DNA of 64,000 nt, from assembly GCF_009903625.1 (NCBI RefSeq), contig NZ_CP047569.1, positions 3,652,001 to 3,716,000 of the forward strand. The letters are read 5' to 3'. Of this stretch, positions 8,437 to 17,310 are shown piece after piece (the stretch's first letter is position 1; each line of letters starts with the position of its first letter). The position numbers were made by a program, and so were the translations under genes. This DNA is from Microbulbifer sp. ALW1 (GTDB lineage Bacteria > Pseudomonadota > Gammaproteobacteria > Pseudomonadales > Cellvibrionaceae). The notes under the pieces are model-generated. The model saw only the letters and a list, made by a program, of their open reading frames with translations. It was not told the origin of the DNA and searched no databases.

Positions 8437-9438
8437 ATGACTGAATTCGTCAGAGCCGGGTCCCTCAATGGATATGATGAACTGGCAAGGAAGTTGGGCG
8501 CCAACCCGGTACAACTGCAGCGAGCCATCGGCTTGCCCACCAGCCAACTGCGCGACCCCGACAACCTGATCCCCTATGAGAAGCTCGGACAATTGCTGGA
8601 GCTAACCGCACGGGAAACCGGTACCGAAACCTTCGGCCTGCGCCTGGGCATGAGCCAGGGCTTGCGCGTGCTGGGGTTATTTGGCGCCTACATGTCCCGC
8701 CAGGACAGCGTGACCAGCGCACTCGCTGTAGGCAGCAAACACACCCACCTGCACGCCCAGGGGGCCATCCTCACCCTGAATCCCACTGAGCGGGCAGAGA
8801 CCGCGCTCAAGCTGGATATCCTGGTTGCCCAGCACGGTCGCTTTCCGCAATTGATGGCGCTCAGCATCGCGCTGGTTTACCAGCTGATACGGGATATGGC
8901 GGGCCACCAGTGGCATTCCAGCCGGGTTTTGTTCCGGCATCCGCCACCAGAGAAAGGGAAAGACTTTTACCAGCAAGCCTTTGCCTGTCCGGTAGAATTC
9001 AATGCCGAACACGATGGTTTTTTTATCGACCGCGAAACACTGGCCAAGAAGCCGCGCACACTAGAAGGACTGGTTAATGAAATTATTTTCAGCCAATTCG
9101 AACAGCTAAAAACGGACCCCAACAGCGACCTGACCCCGCTGGTAAAACACGCCATCCTCGGCTTGCTACCTACCGGAGACTGCAGCAAAACCAATGTTGC
9201 ACTCTGCTTGGGAATGCATCCGAAAAAACTGCAACGGGCGCTCGAATCCTCACAAACAAGTTTTCGATCACTCCTGGAAGAAACCCGCAAGGAAGTTGCC
9301 AAAACTGCAGTGTTCAAAAGCAGCATGCCACTCACCAGTATCGCGTTGAATCTCGGTTACGCGGATCTCGCCGTATTCAGCCGAAGCTTCCGCCGCTGGT
9401 TTGGCATACCGCCATCCATGGCCGAGGGCCGGCGATAG
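8437..9438 (+). CDS. AraC-family transcriptional regulator with arabinose-binding-like N-terminus
   Basis: The protein has 333 residues. The N-terminal part (about 20-200) matches the Arabinose_bd-type ligand domain of OruR/ArgR-like AraC proteins, including GLRLGMSQGLRVLGLFGAYM. The C-terminal part (about 235-333) is a double helix-turn-helix: GDCSKTNVALCLGMHPKKLQRAL and LTSIALNLGYADLAVFSRSFRRWFG. It diverges from the TonB receptor unit and is followed on the same strand by a sulfatase with its own AT-rich upstream region. It probably senses the imported compound or a breakdown product and activates the receptor/oxidation genes and perhaps the sulfatase. The fold is certain; the ligand and targets are inferred. 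Confidence 0.9.
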   Translation: MTEFVRAGSLNGYDELARKLGANPVQLQRAIGLPTSQLRDPDNLIPYEKLGQLLELTARETGTETFGLRLGMSQGLRVLGLFGAYMSRQDSVTSALAVGSKHTHLHAQGAILTLNPTERAETALKLDILVAQHGRFPQLMALSIALVYQLIRDMAGHQWHSSRVLFRHPPPEKGKDFYQQAFACPVEFNAEHDGFFIDRETLAKKPRTLEGLVNEIIFSQFEQLKTDPNSDLTPLVKHAILGLLPTGDCSKTNVALCLGMHPKKLQRALESSQTSFRSLLEETRKEVAKTAVFKSSMPLTSIALNLGYADLAVFSRSFRRWFGIPPSMAEGRR

Positions 9439-9472
9439 TCTTGAAAGAAAAACTTCCAGAAATAAGCTTCCG

Positions 9473-9605
9473 CTTTTTATTTAAAATTTGAATTATAAAT
9501 ACATAAATTTCGCATTTTTAGACAACCTGTATTACGCGCCCTAACACCTCCTGATCTAAGCTAACTAGCAGTCCTACAGCTGCAGTTCCGCATTAAATTC
9601 AGGAG
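9473..9605 (+). promoter_or_regulatory. AT-rich upstream region and Shine-Dalgarno of sulfatase 1
   Basis: Between the AraC gene and sulfatase 1 lies a markedly AT-rich stretch (9475-9530), unlike the GC-rich surroundings. It contains TATAAAT-like hexamers and could carry an UP-element plus promoter. AGGAG at 9601-9605 sits 7 bases before the TTG start at 9613 and decides that start. Confidence 0.5.
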
Positions 9606-9612
9606 TATTATT

Positions 9613-11124
9613 TTGGGAATTTTACGCAAGCAGTTTGCCTGTTTCGCTCTGCTGGCCGGGCTGGTAGCACCGGCGACACAGGCAGCAGAGAAACCCAACA
9701 TTCTCGCCATCATGGTGGATGACGTGGCCTCGATCTCATTGAGCGCTTATTCCCACGGCATGACCTACCCCACCCCCAATATCGATCGCATTGCCAACGA
9801 AGGCGCGCTATTTACCGATCACTACGCACAGCCGAGCTGTACCGCCGGCCGCGCCGCATTCTTCCTCGGGCAGTTGCCGGTGCGCTCCGGCCTGGCCACC
9901 GTAGGCCAGCCGGGCAACCCCCTGGGTATCGATGAAAAAGATCCCACCATGGCGGAGTTCCTGAAGGCACAGGGTTATATGACAGCCCAATATGGCAAAA
10001 ACCACCTGGGTGACCTGGATCAGCACCTGCCCACCAAACATGGCTTCGATGAGTTTTACGGCAACCTCTACCACCTGAACGTGTCCGAGGAACCGGAGCA
10101 GGAGGATTATCCGAAAGACGCGGAATTCAAAAAGAAATTTGGCCCGCGTGGGGTAATCGAGTCCTATGCCGACGGGAAAATCACGGATACCGGCCCGCTA
10201 ACCCGCAAGCGTATGGAAACCTTCGACGAGGAAGTCCTCGAGCGCAGCCTGAACTTTATGGAGAAGGCACAAAAGGCGGGTAAGCCATTTTTCATCTGGC
10301 ACAACACCAGTCGCATGCACGTCTATACCCACTTGAAGCCGGAAAGTCGTCACCTGGCAACCCAGATCAGCTCTGAAGACGACCTCTTCGGTAGTGGCCT
10401 GATTGAGCACGACGCGCAAATCGGCAAGTTGCTGGATAAGCTGGATGAGCTGGGAGTCGCTGACAACACCATTGTCATCTACACCACCGACAACGGCCCC
10501 GAGCAAAGTTCCTGGCCCGACGCCGGCACCACCGGGTTCCGCGGGGAGAAAATGACGACCTGGGAAGGCGGTGTGCGGGTACCTTTCCTGGTGCGCTGGC
10601 CCGGACACATTCCGCCCGGTCTCGCACTAAACGGCATTTCCTCTCACGAGGATGTGTTCCCGACGATTGCCGCGGCGCTCGGCGAACCGGATCTGCGTGG
10701 CAAGCTGATGAAATCGGACAAGGTGTATATCGATGGTGAGAACAACCTCGATTACTGGACCGGCAAGAGCAAGGAATCCGCGCGTAACAAGATCTTTTAT
10801 TACTACGAATCACAGCTAACCGCACTGCGCGTGGGTCCCTGGAAGATGCACTTCGCGACCAAGCCCGATGGCCTCTATTACGGCGATCTGGTTTTTCACA
10901 CCATGCCCAAGCTGTTCAACCTGCGCAAAGATCCGCTGGAGCACTACGACGGTGTCACCGGTTTCCATCAGATCATGCGTAAAAGCTGGGTGTTCCAGCC
11001 AGCGATCCAGATCCTGAACGAGCACCTGGCCACCTTTAAAAAATTTCCACCACGACATAAGTCCGCATCGCTGAATATCAACAAAGCGATTGAAGCCGCG
11101 ATGGAAACTCAGGAAAACCACTAA
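9613..11124 (+). CDS. Exported S1-family sulfatase 1 (CTAGR active-site motif)
   Basis: The protein has 503 residues. The start is TTG, supported by AGGAG 7 bases upstream and by the following signal peptide, which ends near ATQAAEKPN (about residue 25). Metal ligands DD are at residues 36-37. The formylglycine region is SCTAGRAAF with C76, so alanine replaces the usual proline two residues after the Cys. KNHLGD (about 129-134) and TTDNGP (291-296) are further alkaline-phosphatase-superfamily motifs. It should hydrolyse sulfate esters in the periplasm once C76 is converted to formylglycine. It is strongly similar to sulfatase 2 at 21473, both sharing GPLT(R/K)KRMET and KPFF(I/V)W. It stands alone between the AraC gene and a convergent cytochrome gene. 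The substrate is unknown. Confidence 0.88.
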   Translation: MGILRKQFACFALLAGLVAPATQAAEKPNILAIMVDDVASISLSAYSHGMTYPTPNIDRIANEGALFTDHYAQPSCTAGRAAFFLGQLPVRSGLATVGQPGNPLGIDEKDPTMAEFLKAQGYMTAQYGKNHLGDLDQHLPTKHGFDEFYGNLYHLNVSEEPEQEDYPKDAEFKKKFGPRGVIESYADGKITDTGPLTRKRMETFDEEVLERSLNFMEKAQKAGKPFFIWHNTSRMHVYTHLKPESRHLATQISSEDDLFGSGLIEHDAQIGKLLDKLDELGVADNTIVIYTTDNGPEQSSWPDAGTTGFRGEKMTTWEGGVRVPFLVRWPGHIPPGLALNGISSHEDVFPTIAAALGEPDLRGKLMKSDKVYIDGENNLDYWTGKSKESARNKIFYYYESQLTALRVGPWKMHFATKPDGLYYGDLVFHTMPKLFNLRKDPLEHYDGVTGFHQIMRKSWVFQPAIQILNEHLATFKKFPPRHKSASLNINKAIEAAMETQENH

Positions 11125-11142
11125 TCGCCCTTTCCACCCTCT

Positions 11143-11182
11143 AAAAAAAAGCGCAGCCACTTTCGGCCGCGCTTTTTGTTTT
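11143..11182. terminator. Bidirectional terminator between sulfatase 1 and octaheme cytochrome gene
   Basis: AAAAAGCGCAGCC and GGCCGCGCTTTTT form a 13-bp stem with one mismatch. An A-run lies on one side and a T-run on the other, between two convergent genes, so it can end both transcripts. Confidence 0.85.
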
Positions 11183-11196
11183 ACCTATTCCGCCGG

Positions 11197-13536
11197 CTAT
11201 TGCAGCTGCTGCTGATATTTTTGCGCCGCGGCTTCATTGCCCTGTTCGTGATGAATGGACGCCAGGGCCGACAAGATCTGTCGGTCGCCGGGGAATCGCT
11301 CCAACCCCTGTTCCAGTTCCTTAATCGCCTCTTTAGGCCTGCCCTGAGAATTCAGTGCTATGCCGTACACATACACGTAGCGCGGTGTTGCCGAGCTGGC
11401 GTGGGCCGAGACCCGCAACATTTCCACAGCTTCCGACATCTTTTTCTGCCGAACCAGGTTCAGCCCCAGGGTATGTTGAATCGGTGCCTTGTCGTAGGAA
11501 TTTTCCATCGCATTGCGCAACAGCCCCTCACTATCCGCCTCGCGGCCATTTGCACGATAAAGATCCGCGAGGTTGATCACCGCTGGGGTGTAGTAAGGCG
11601 CAAGTGCCACCGCCTGCTTCAACAGCCGCTCTGCCGCATTGAGATCCCCTTCCCGCCCGCGTAGCGACGCCAGGTTCACCAGGCTTTCCGGACGATCGCT
11701 GTTGAACTCCGCCGTTGCCACGGCGTCTGCCAGTCCCTGCTCATAACGCTTGCGCACTTCTTCCGGATACTGCACCAGTGGTGCGCCCGCCATGGCGCTG
11801 GCGGCGAGGGAGGCAGTGACCCGTTCGTCTTCGTACAGCAACGGAATGGCCAGTGCCGGACGCACCTGCTGTGGTATCTGATCCAGGGATTGAGCCAGTG
11901 CGAGATGTTGCAGCGCATCATCGCCCTGGGCAATTACCTGCAACACCTGCGCGCTGGTCTGCGACAGGTAGCGCGGCAAAAGGGAAATGGCCGTGGCGCG
12001 CACGATTTGCGGCTGTTTGTCATCCATCACCAGTTTCAGCAACTGGCTTTCCGCATCCGGCGCACCGATGCGCCCCGCGAACAGGGCCTCGCCATAATGC
12101 GGGTCGGGCTGACCAAATTTTTTCTCGAGCACCCCGGCGGCCCAGGCATTGGACTGATCGGTGTGACAACCGGTACAGGCATTGGGCGAACCGATGCTTT
12201 CCGAAAGATCCGGTCGCGGTACCCGGAAGCTGTGGTCGCGGCGCGCATCCACCTGCATATACACCTTGTCGGTCATATGACAGTTCACGCACTGCGCCCC
12301 TTCGCTGCCAACGGGGTGGAAGTGGTGGTCTGCGGTATCGAATTTTGCCGGCAAATGGCACTGGGCACAGACATCGTTGCCTTGCGCGCGCAACGCCAGG
12401 CTGTGGGGGTTATGGCAGTTGCTGCAGGTCACTCCGGCGGCGTGCATCTTGCTCTGCAGGAAGGATCCCCACACATATACTTCTTCATCGATCTGGCCAT
12501 CGGCGTGGTAAAGGCCGTCGCTCAACAATGCCGGTTGGAAGAAATCCAGGTAATCGTCATCGGGTTTCACGCCGGGATGCTGGGTGCCGCGGCGCGAGTG
12601 ACACTGGGCACACACGGGGATTTCCGTCTGGGTTTCCACGTCATTGGCAATGTGGGCAATACCGGTTTTGGTATCCATGGCCCAGCGCGCCTGGCGACGG
12701 CCGTCGTAGCGAAGATCAAAGCCCAGGTCCGCATCCGTTGCCCGCTGCTCTTCCGAACGAGCAGCCCATTCCAAGTGCTTCTTGCCCGGTCCGTGGCAGG
12801 ATTCACAACCCACATTGATCTCCGACCACTGGGTAGCGAAGGTCTGTGATGCCTGATCGTAGTTTTTGTGCAGGTTAGTCGAGTGGCAGTCTGCGCACTG
12901 GAAATTCCAGTTCTGGTTGATGCCGGTCCAATGGAGCGGATCGCCGGATTTGATTTCTTCGTCCGGGTAAAGGTGGAACCAGCGCTGGCCGCCCTCTTCT
13001 TTTGTGCGGGAGTCCCAGGAAAGACTCAACGCCTGCAGCCGCCCGCCGGGGAGTTCAATCAGGTACTGCTGCAACGGGTAGACGCCGAAGGTGTAGGCAA
13101 TGGGGAACTCCTGCAGCGCACCTTCGGCATTGTCTGTACGTACAAAGTATTTGCCGTCGCGCTGATAAAAGCTGGACTCAGTGCCGAAGTAATCGAATGT
13201 CGCGTTATCGAAATTCCCCACCACGGTTTCCGAATCCGGGGTTTTCATCGCCAGGTCGTGGTGGGATTTCTGCCAGTCGTCGAAGGCCTGCTGGTGGCAG
13301 CCAGCACAGGCCACTGCCCCGACATAGTCGGCACTGCCATCCGCATGTGGAGATTTCCCCGTTTTTGAGCGTTTCGACTGGCTCGATGCTGCCGCAGTAT
13401 CCCGCGCTGCTTTGGTGGCAGGCGTCGCAGGCGCGGCAACAGTGGGATTCTTACGCGCGACATCCTCTACCTCTGCATTTTTGTCACAGGCACTGATCAG
13501 CAATGCCACTAGCAGAAGGATGATCGAGGTGCGCAT
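11197..13536 (-). CDS. Octaheme c-type cytochrome lipoprotein with HEAT-like and TPR C-terminus
   Basis: The protein has 779 residues. A lipoprotein signal ends at Cys17 (LLISAC), followed by a low-complexity Ala/Thr linker to about residue 65. Eight CXXCH haem motifs begin at C77, C214, C244, C309, C371, C390, C416 and C454; none is CXXCK. The middle part (about 470-610) looks like HEAT-type helical pairs, and residues about 620-779 are TPR repeats. The haem part resembles cytochrome c-554/multihaem families. Proteins of this multihaem-plus-TPR design are found in marine bacteria without a settled function. It should be anchored in the periplasm or outer membrane and carry electrons, with TPRs for partner binding. 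It diverges from the MoxR/Bat operon and converges on sulfatase 1. Confidence 0.87.
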   Translation of the reverse strand: MRTSIILLLVALLISACDKNAEVEDVARKNPTVAAPATPATKAARDTAAASSQSKRSKTGKSPHADGSADYVGAVACAGCHQQAFDDWQKSHHDLAMKTPDSETVVGNFDNATFDYFGTESSFYQRDGKYFVRTDNAEGALQEFPIAYTFGVYPLQQYLIELPGGRLQALSLSWDSRTKEEGGQRWFHLYPDEEIKSGDPLHWTGINQNWNFQCADCHSTNLHKNYDQASQTFATQWSEINVGCESCHGPGKKHLEWAARSEEQRATDADLGFDLRYDGRRQARWAMDTKTGIAHIANDVETQTEIPVCAQCHSRRGTQHPGVKPDDDYLDFFQPALLSDGLYHADGQIDEEVYVWGSFLQSKMHAAGVTCSNCHNPHSLALRAQGNDVCAQCHLPAKFDTADHHFHPVGSEGAQCVNCHMTDKVYMQVDARRDHSFRVPRPDLSESIGSPNACTGCHTDQSNAWAAGVLEKKFGQPDPHYGEALFAGRIGAPDAESQLLKLVMDDKQPQIVRATAISLLPRYLSQTSAQVLQVIAQGDDALQHLALAQSLDQIPQQVRPALAIPLLYEDERVTASLAASAMAGAPLVQYPEEVRKRYEQGLADAVATAEFNSDRPESLVNLASLRGREGDLNAAERLLKQAVALAPYYTPAVINLADLYRANGREADSEGLLRNAMENSYDKAPIQHTLGLNLVRQKKMSEAVEMLRVSAHASSATPRYVYVYGIALNSQGRPKEAIKELEQGLERFPGDRQILSALASIHHEQGNEAAAQKYQQQLQ

Positions 13537-13656
13537 CTTGTCTCCGGATTATGGGTTTTATTGGCACCGAGTATAGCTTCTTGCGCCCGCTTCCTCAGCC
13601 TTCCGTCTGCTAGCGTTAATGAGGAACTTTGAATCGATGGCAGAAAAGGAAGCGCC

Positions 13657-14658
13657 ATGTCCGCACGGGAACAGATTGCAGCACTGGAACAAGGCATGGG
13701 CCGCGCCATCGTCGGCCAACGGGATGTGATTCGGCGCCTGATCATTGGCTTGCTGGCAAACGGTAACCTGCTGGTAGAGGGCCTGCCCGGGCTCGCAAAA
13801 ACCCGCGCCATCAAGGCGCTGGCGAAAAACTTGGAGGCAGATTTCAGTCGTATTCAGTTCACCCCGGACCTGCTGCCCGCCGATGTCACCGGCACCGATA
13901 TGCTCTACCGCGATGAACAGAAGTCGGAGTTCCGCTTTCACCCGGGTCCTATTTTCGCCAACATCGTGCTCGCCGATGAGATCAACCGCGCACCCGCCAA
14001 GGTGCAATCGGCGCTGCTGGAGGCGATGGAAGAGCGCCAGGTCACCGTAGCCGGAAAAACCCACAAGATGCCGCCGCTATTTATGGTGATGGCCACCCAG
14101 AATCCCATCGAGCAGGAAGGCACCTACCCGCTGCCAGAAGCGCAGATGGACCGCTTTCTGATGCATGTGCTGATCACCTATCCGCCAGTGGAAGATGAGG
14201 TGGAAGTGATCGAGCTGGTGCGCAGTGAAGAGATTACGGCCGCCAATCTCGCCAATACGGAATCCCTCTCATCGGACCCACAGCAAACGACAGAGGTGAT
14301 CTCACAACAAGCGGTGTTCGACGCCCGCCGTGAAATTGCCGCCATTCATGTCTCCGATTCCATGGCGCGCTATATCGCCGACCTGATTGAAGCCAGTCGT
14401 CACCCGGCCAAGTTGTCGGAAGAATTGGCACGCTGGATTGAAATCGGCGCCAGCCCACGGGGCTCCATCGCGCTGGATAAAGCCGGACGTACCAACGCCT
14501 GGCTGGAGGGGCGCGATTATGTAGACCCGCAGGATATTCACGCGGTGATTCACGACTGCCTGCGCCACCGTCTGGGACTGAGTTTTGAAGCCCAGGGAGA
14601 AGGCATCAGTGCCGACCGGGTGATCGACGAACTGCTGAAACTCGTCGCTCTGCCTTAA
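13657..14658 (+). CDS. MoxR-family AAA+ ATPase
   Basis: The protein has 333 residues. Walker A is GLPGLAKT (42-49) and Walker B VLADEINRAP (about 104-113); the sensor region ATQNPIEQEGTYPLPEAQMDRF is typical of MoxR proteins. Cytoplasmic MoxR ATPases act as chaperone-like assembly factors together with VWA-domain proteins. It is first of a tightly packed six-gene set (MoxR, DUF58, DUF4381, VWA, VWA-TPR, BatD) whose members mostly overlap by a few bases, so translational coupling is likely. The set resembles the Bacteroides aerotolerance (Bat) operon; the client is not known. It starts 120 bases from the divergent octaheme cytochrome gene. Confidence 0.93.
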   Translation: MSAREQIAALEQGMGRAIVGQRDVIRRLIIGLLANGNLLVEGLPGLAKTRAIKALAKNLEADFSRIQFTPDLLPADVTGTDMLYRDEQKSEFRFHPGPIFANIVLADEINRAPAKVQSALLEAMEERQVTVAGKTHKMPPLFMVMATQNPIEQEGTYPLPEAQMDRFLMHVLITYPPVEDEVEVIELVRSEEITAANLANTESLSSDPQQTTEVISQQAVFDARREIAAIHVSDSMARYIADLIEASRHPAKLSEELARWIEIGASPRGSIALDKAGRTNAWLEGRDYVDPQDIHAVIHDCLRHRLGLSFEAQGEGISADRVIDELLKLVALP

Positions 14659-14680
14659 TGCCTAAAGAGGCAGCCTGTCC

Positions 14681-15721
14681 ATGTTCAACTTCCAGATTCG
14701 AAATCGCAATCGCAGCCGGGCCGGCGTCACCACCGTCGCTGCAGCACAAACTGTCAAAGATCCACGTATTCATGTGGACCTGGCACACCTGCAGGCACTG
14801 GAAGGCCCCGCGCAAACCCTGAACCTACTGCCCCGTCAACCCGCCCGCAGCGTGCTTGCCGGGCGCCACGCCTCGCGGCTGCGCGGGCGCGGACTGAATT
14901 TTGAGGAGTTGCGGGAATACTGGCCCTCGGACGACGTGCGCTCCATCGACTGGAAAGTAACCGCGCGCACCGGCGAGCCCCACGTGCGCGTCTACAGTGA
15001 AGAGCGCGATCGCCCCGCCTTGATTGTGGTGGATCAGCGCATGTCCATGTTCTTCGGCACGCGCCACGCGATGAAATCGGTCACTGCCGCCGAGGCCGCA
15101 GCCCTCGCAGCCTTTGCCATTCTGAACCAGGACGATCGCGTGGGCGGTATCGTGGTACGCGACGAAGGGCTCTACACCCAGCGCCCCAAACGCAACCGCC
15201 GCGCCCTCACCCGCTTTCTCAACGAACTTGCACAGGCCAATCAACAACTGCACGCCGATGCCCGACCCGCCGACTCCACCTCACTGGACAGCGTCTTGCA
15301 GGCAGTGGCCAATATCGCCCGGCGCGATCACCTGGTACTGCTGATCAGCGATTTCGACGTGGTCGGCCCGGCCACCGAACGGCTGCTGAGCGGTATCGCA
15401 AAGCACAACGATGTGATTCTGGTACCGGTGGTTGACCCTACTGGCGAGGCGGTACCCAAGTCTCTGGTGAGTGCGATTTCCGATGGCGATTTGCAGGCCA
15501 CCCTGGATACCCGCAGCGCCGACACCCAGGTAGCCATGGATCAATTCAACCGCCAGCGCCGGCAAGTCATCAACGACTGGCACCTGCGCTACGGCCTGCC
15601 GGTCGCGCAACTGTCTACCGGGGAAGAGACACTTCCGCAGTTGCAGCGTCTGCTGGGATTGATTCCCCACCCGGCGAAACAGGCCGCGGGCCAAGCCCCG
15701 AAACAACCGGGCGAAGGTTGA
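14681..15721 (+). CDS. DUF58 protein of the MoxR/Bat operon
   Basis: The protein has 346 residues. The diagnostic DUF58 core is GRGLNFEELREYWPSDDVRSIDWKVTART (residues about 69-97), followed by a VWA-like fold with LIVVDQRMSM and LVLLISDFDVV. No membrane segment is apparent. DUF58 proteins almost always sit directly after moxR, as here (22-base gap), and are thought to act with MoxR and the membrane VWA proteins. Its stop codon touches the start of the next gene. Confidence 0.9.
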   Translation: MFNFQIRNRNRSRAGVTTVAAAQTVKDPRIHVDLAHLQALEGPAQTLNLLPRQPARSVLAGRHASRLRGRGLNFEELREYWPSDDVRSIDWKVTARTGEPHVRVYSEERDRPALIVVDQRMSMFFGTRHAMKSVTAAEAAALAAFAILNQDDRVGGIVVRDEGLYTQRPKRNRRALTRFLNELAQANQQLHADARPADSTSLDSVLQAVANIARRDHLVLLISDFDVVGPATERLLSGIAKHNDVILVPVVDPTGEAVPKSLVSAISDGDLQATLDTRSADTQVAMDQFNRQRRQVINDWHLRYGLPVAQLSTGEETLPQLQRLLGLIPHPAKQAAGQAPKQPGEG

Positions 15722-16306
15722 ATGCCAATGCAAGAAACGAAACCTACCCCCATACGGAACCCCGATCCGCAACCGCAAAACACAAACCCTGCTGCAGACG
15801 AAGAAACCCTGCCGGACATGATCGCGCAGCTGGTGCCGCCGCCGGAGCCACCCGCCATTTCCATGTTGCCGGCAACGCCACTGGCAAAAGGACTCTGCGC
15901 GCTAGTGGTACTGCTGCTGTTGTGGTTTATCTGGCGGTGCATACAGAGCTACCGCGCCAACGCCTATCGCCGCGCGGCCCTCGCCGAACTGCACCAGGCC
16001 GAGAGTGATGCCGCACTGATCGCAGAAATACTCCGCCGCACGGCGCTCGCTGCCTATCCGCGTGTAAAAGTTGCGGCACTTATCGGTGACGACTGGCTTC
16101 AGTTTCTTAACGCACACTACCCTGGCAATGCATTCGACGGCGACCTGGGCCACGCCCTATTACAGAGTCCATACCGGACAACCACCACAGAGCAAACCGC
16201 TGCGCTGAGCCAGGCCGTTCAGGACTGGATTCGCCAGCACAAGGTTGTAGCGCCCAGCAGGCACCGCCTGGGCTCGCCACGAAAAACTGTCGAGGCCGCA
16301 CCGTGA
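15722..16306 (+). CDS. DUF4381 membrane protein of the MoxR/Bat operon
   Basis: The protein has 194 residues. A proline-rich N-terminus is followed by one transmembrane segment (LCALVVLLLLWFIW, about residues 58-71) and a helical domain with LAAYPRVKVAALIGDDWLQFLN, typical of DUF4381. It begins immediately after the DUF58 stop and overlaps the following VWA gene by 4 bases. It is probably a small inner-membrane component of the MoxR-VWA complex. An in-frame second ATG two codons downstream is an equally possible start. Confidence 0.85.
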   Translation: MPMQETKPTPIRNPDPQPQNTNPAADEETLPDMIAQLVPPPEPPAISMLPATPLAKGLCALVVLLLLWFIWRCIQSYRANAYRRAALAELHQAESDAALIAEILRRTALAAYPRVKVAALIGDDWLQFLNAHYPGNAFDGDLGHALLQSPYRTTTTEQTAALSQAVQDWIRQHKVVAPSRHRLGSPRKTVEAAP

Positions 16307-17310
16307 TCGATTTTGCCGCGCCCTGGGCGTTTTTATTGCTGCCGCTGCCACTGCTGGTTTGGAAACTCGCACCGGCCCACCGCGAACAGGTGCGCGCTTT
16401 GCGAGTCCCCTTCTTTCAGCAACTGGTAGAGGCCATCGGCATCAAACCCGGTTCCGGCGCGGTAGTGCTCGACCGCAGTCGCTGGCAGTGGCTGTTGGGC
16501 GCATTGATCTGGGCCTTGATCGTCACCGCCCTGGCGCGGCCGGAATACGAGGGCGATGCGGTGACACTACAGAAGCCGGCGCGGGACCTGATTGTCGCAG
16601 TGGATATTTCCGGCTCCATGGAGCAGGTGGATTTTGTCGCCAGCAACGGTGAAACAATGGAGCGCCTCGCCGGGGTTAAACGTGTACTCAAACCATTCCT
16701 GGAAAGGCGTGAAGGTGAACGTGTCGCGCTGATCGTCTTCGGCACCAAGGCGTTTGTGCAGGCCCCGCTGACCACCGACCTGGATACCCTGCTGGAACTG
16801 CTGCAGCAGACCGATGTGGGTATGGCCGGCCCACACACCGCGCTGGGCGACGCCATCGGCCTCGCCATCCGCCAGTTTGAAAGCAGCGAAGTGGAACAGC
16901 GCCTGCTGATTTTATTGAGTGACGGCAGCGACACCGCCAGCACCATGAGTCCGGTAAATGCCGCCGCCATAGCCGCCCAACGCCAGGTAAAAATTCTCAC
17001 CATCGGTGTGGGCGATCCCGACAGTGCAGAAAAAGAAAATCGCGTGGATGTGGACACCTTAACGGCCATTGCCAAACGCACCGGCGGCGAATTCTATTTC
17101 GCCAATGACGAAAAAGCCCTGGCCGCCGTCTATGCCCAGATCGACAAGCTGGCGCCGAAAATGGTCGACAGCGAAACCTACCGTCCCCACCACTCCCTGG
17201 CCTACTGGCCCATGGGCATTGCGCTGCTACTGGGTCTGCTGGCACTTGCCAGTCAACTAATTCGCAGCAGAGCCTTCCGTAGCTCAATCCAAACTGAGGC
17301 GGCCTCATGA
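16303..17310 (+). CDS. BatA-like VWA-domain inner-membrane protein
   Basis: The protein has 335 residues. Two N-terminal hydrophobic segments (about 7-20 and 63-77) and one near the C-terminus (about 304-320) anchor a VWA domain. The MIDAS motif is intact: DISGS (101-105), a Thr in PHTALGDAIG and LLSDGSD. This is the BatA arrangement, with the metal-binding domain exposed in the periplasm or cytoplasm between membrane anchors. It overlaps both neighbours by 4 bases, which argues for coupled translation and stoichiometric assembly with the next VWA/TPR protein. Confidence 0.9.
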   Translation: MIDFAAPWAFLLLPLPLLVWKLAPAHREQVRALRVPFFQQLVEAIGIKPGSGAVVLDRSRWQWLLGALIWALIVTALARPEYEGDAVTLQKPARDLIVAVDISGSMEQVDFVASNGETMERLAGVKRVLKPFLERREGERVALIVFGTKAFVQAPLTTDLDTLLELLQQTDVGMAGPHTALGDAIGLAIRQFESSEVEQRLLILLSDGSDTASTMSPVNAAAIAAQRQVKILTIGVGDPDSAEKENRVDVDTLTAIAKRTGGEFYFANDEKALAAVYAQIDKLAPKMVDSETYRPHHSLAYWPMGIALLLGLLALASQLIRSRAFRSSIQTEAAS

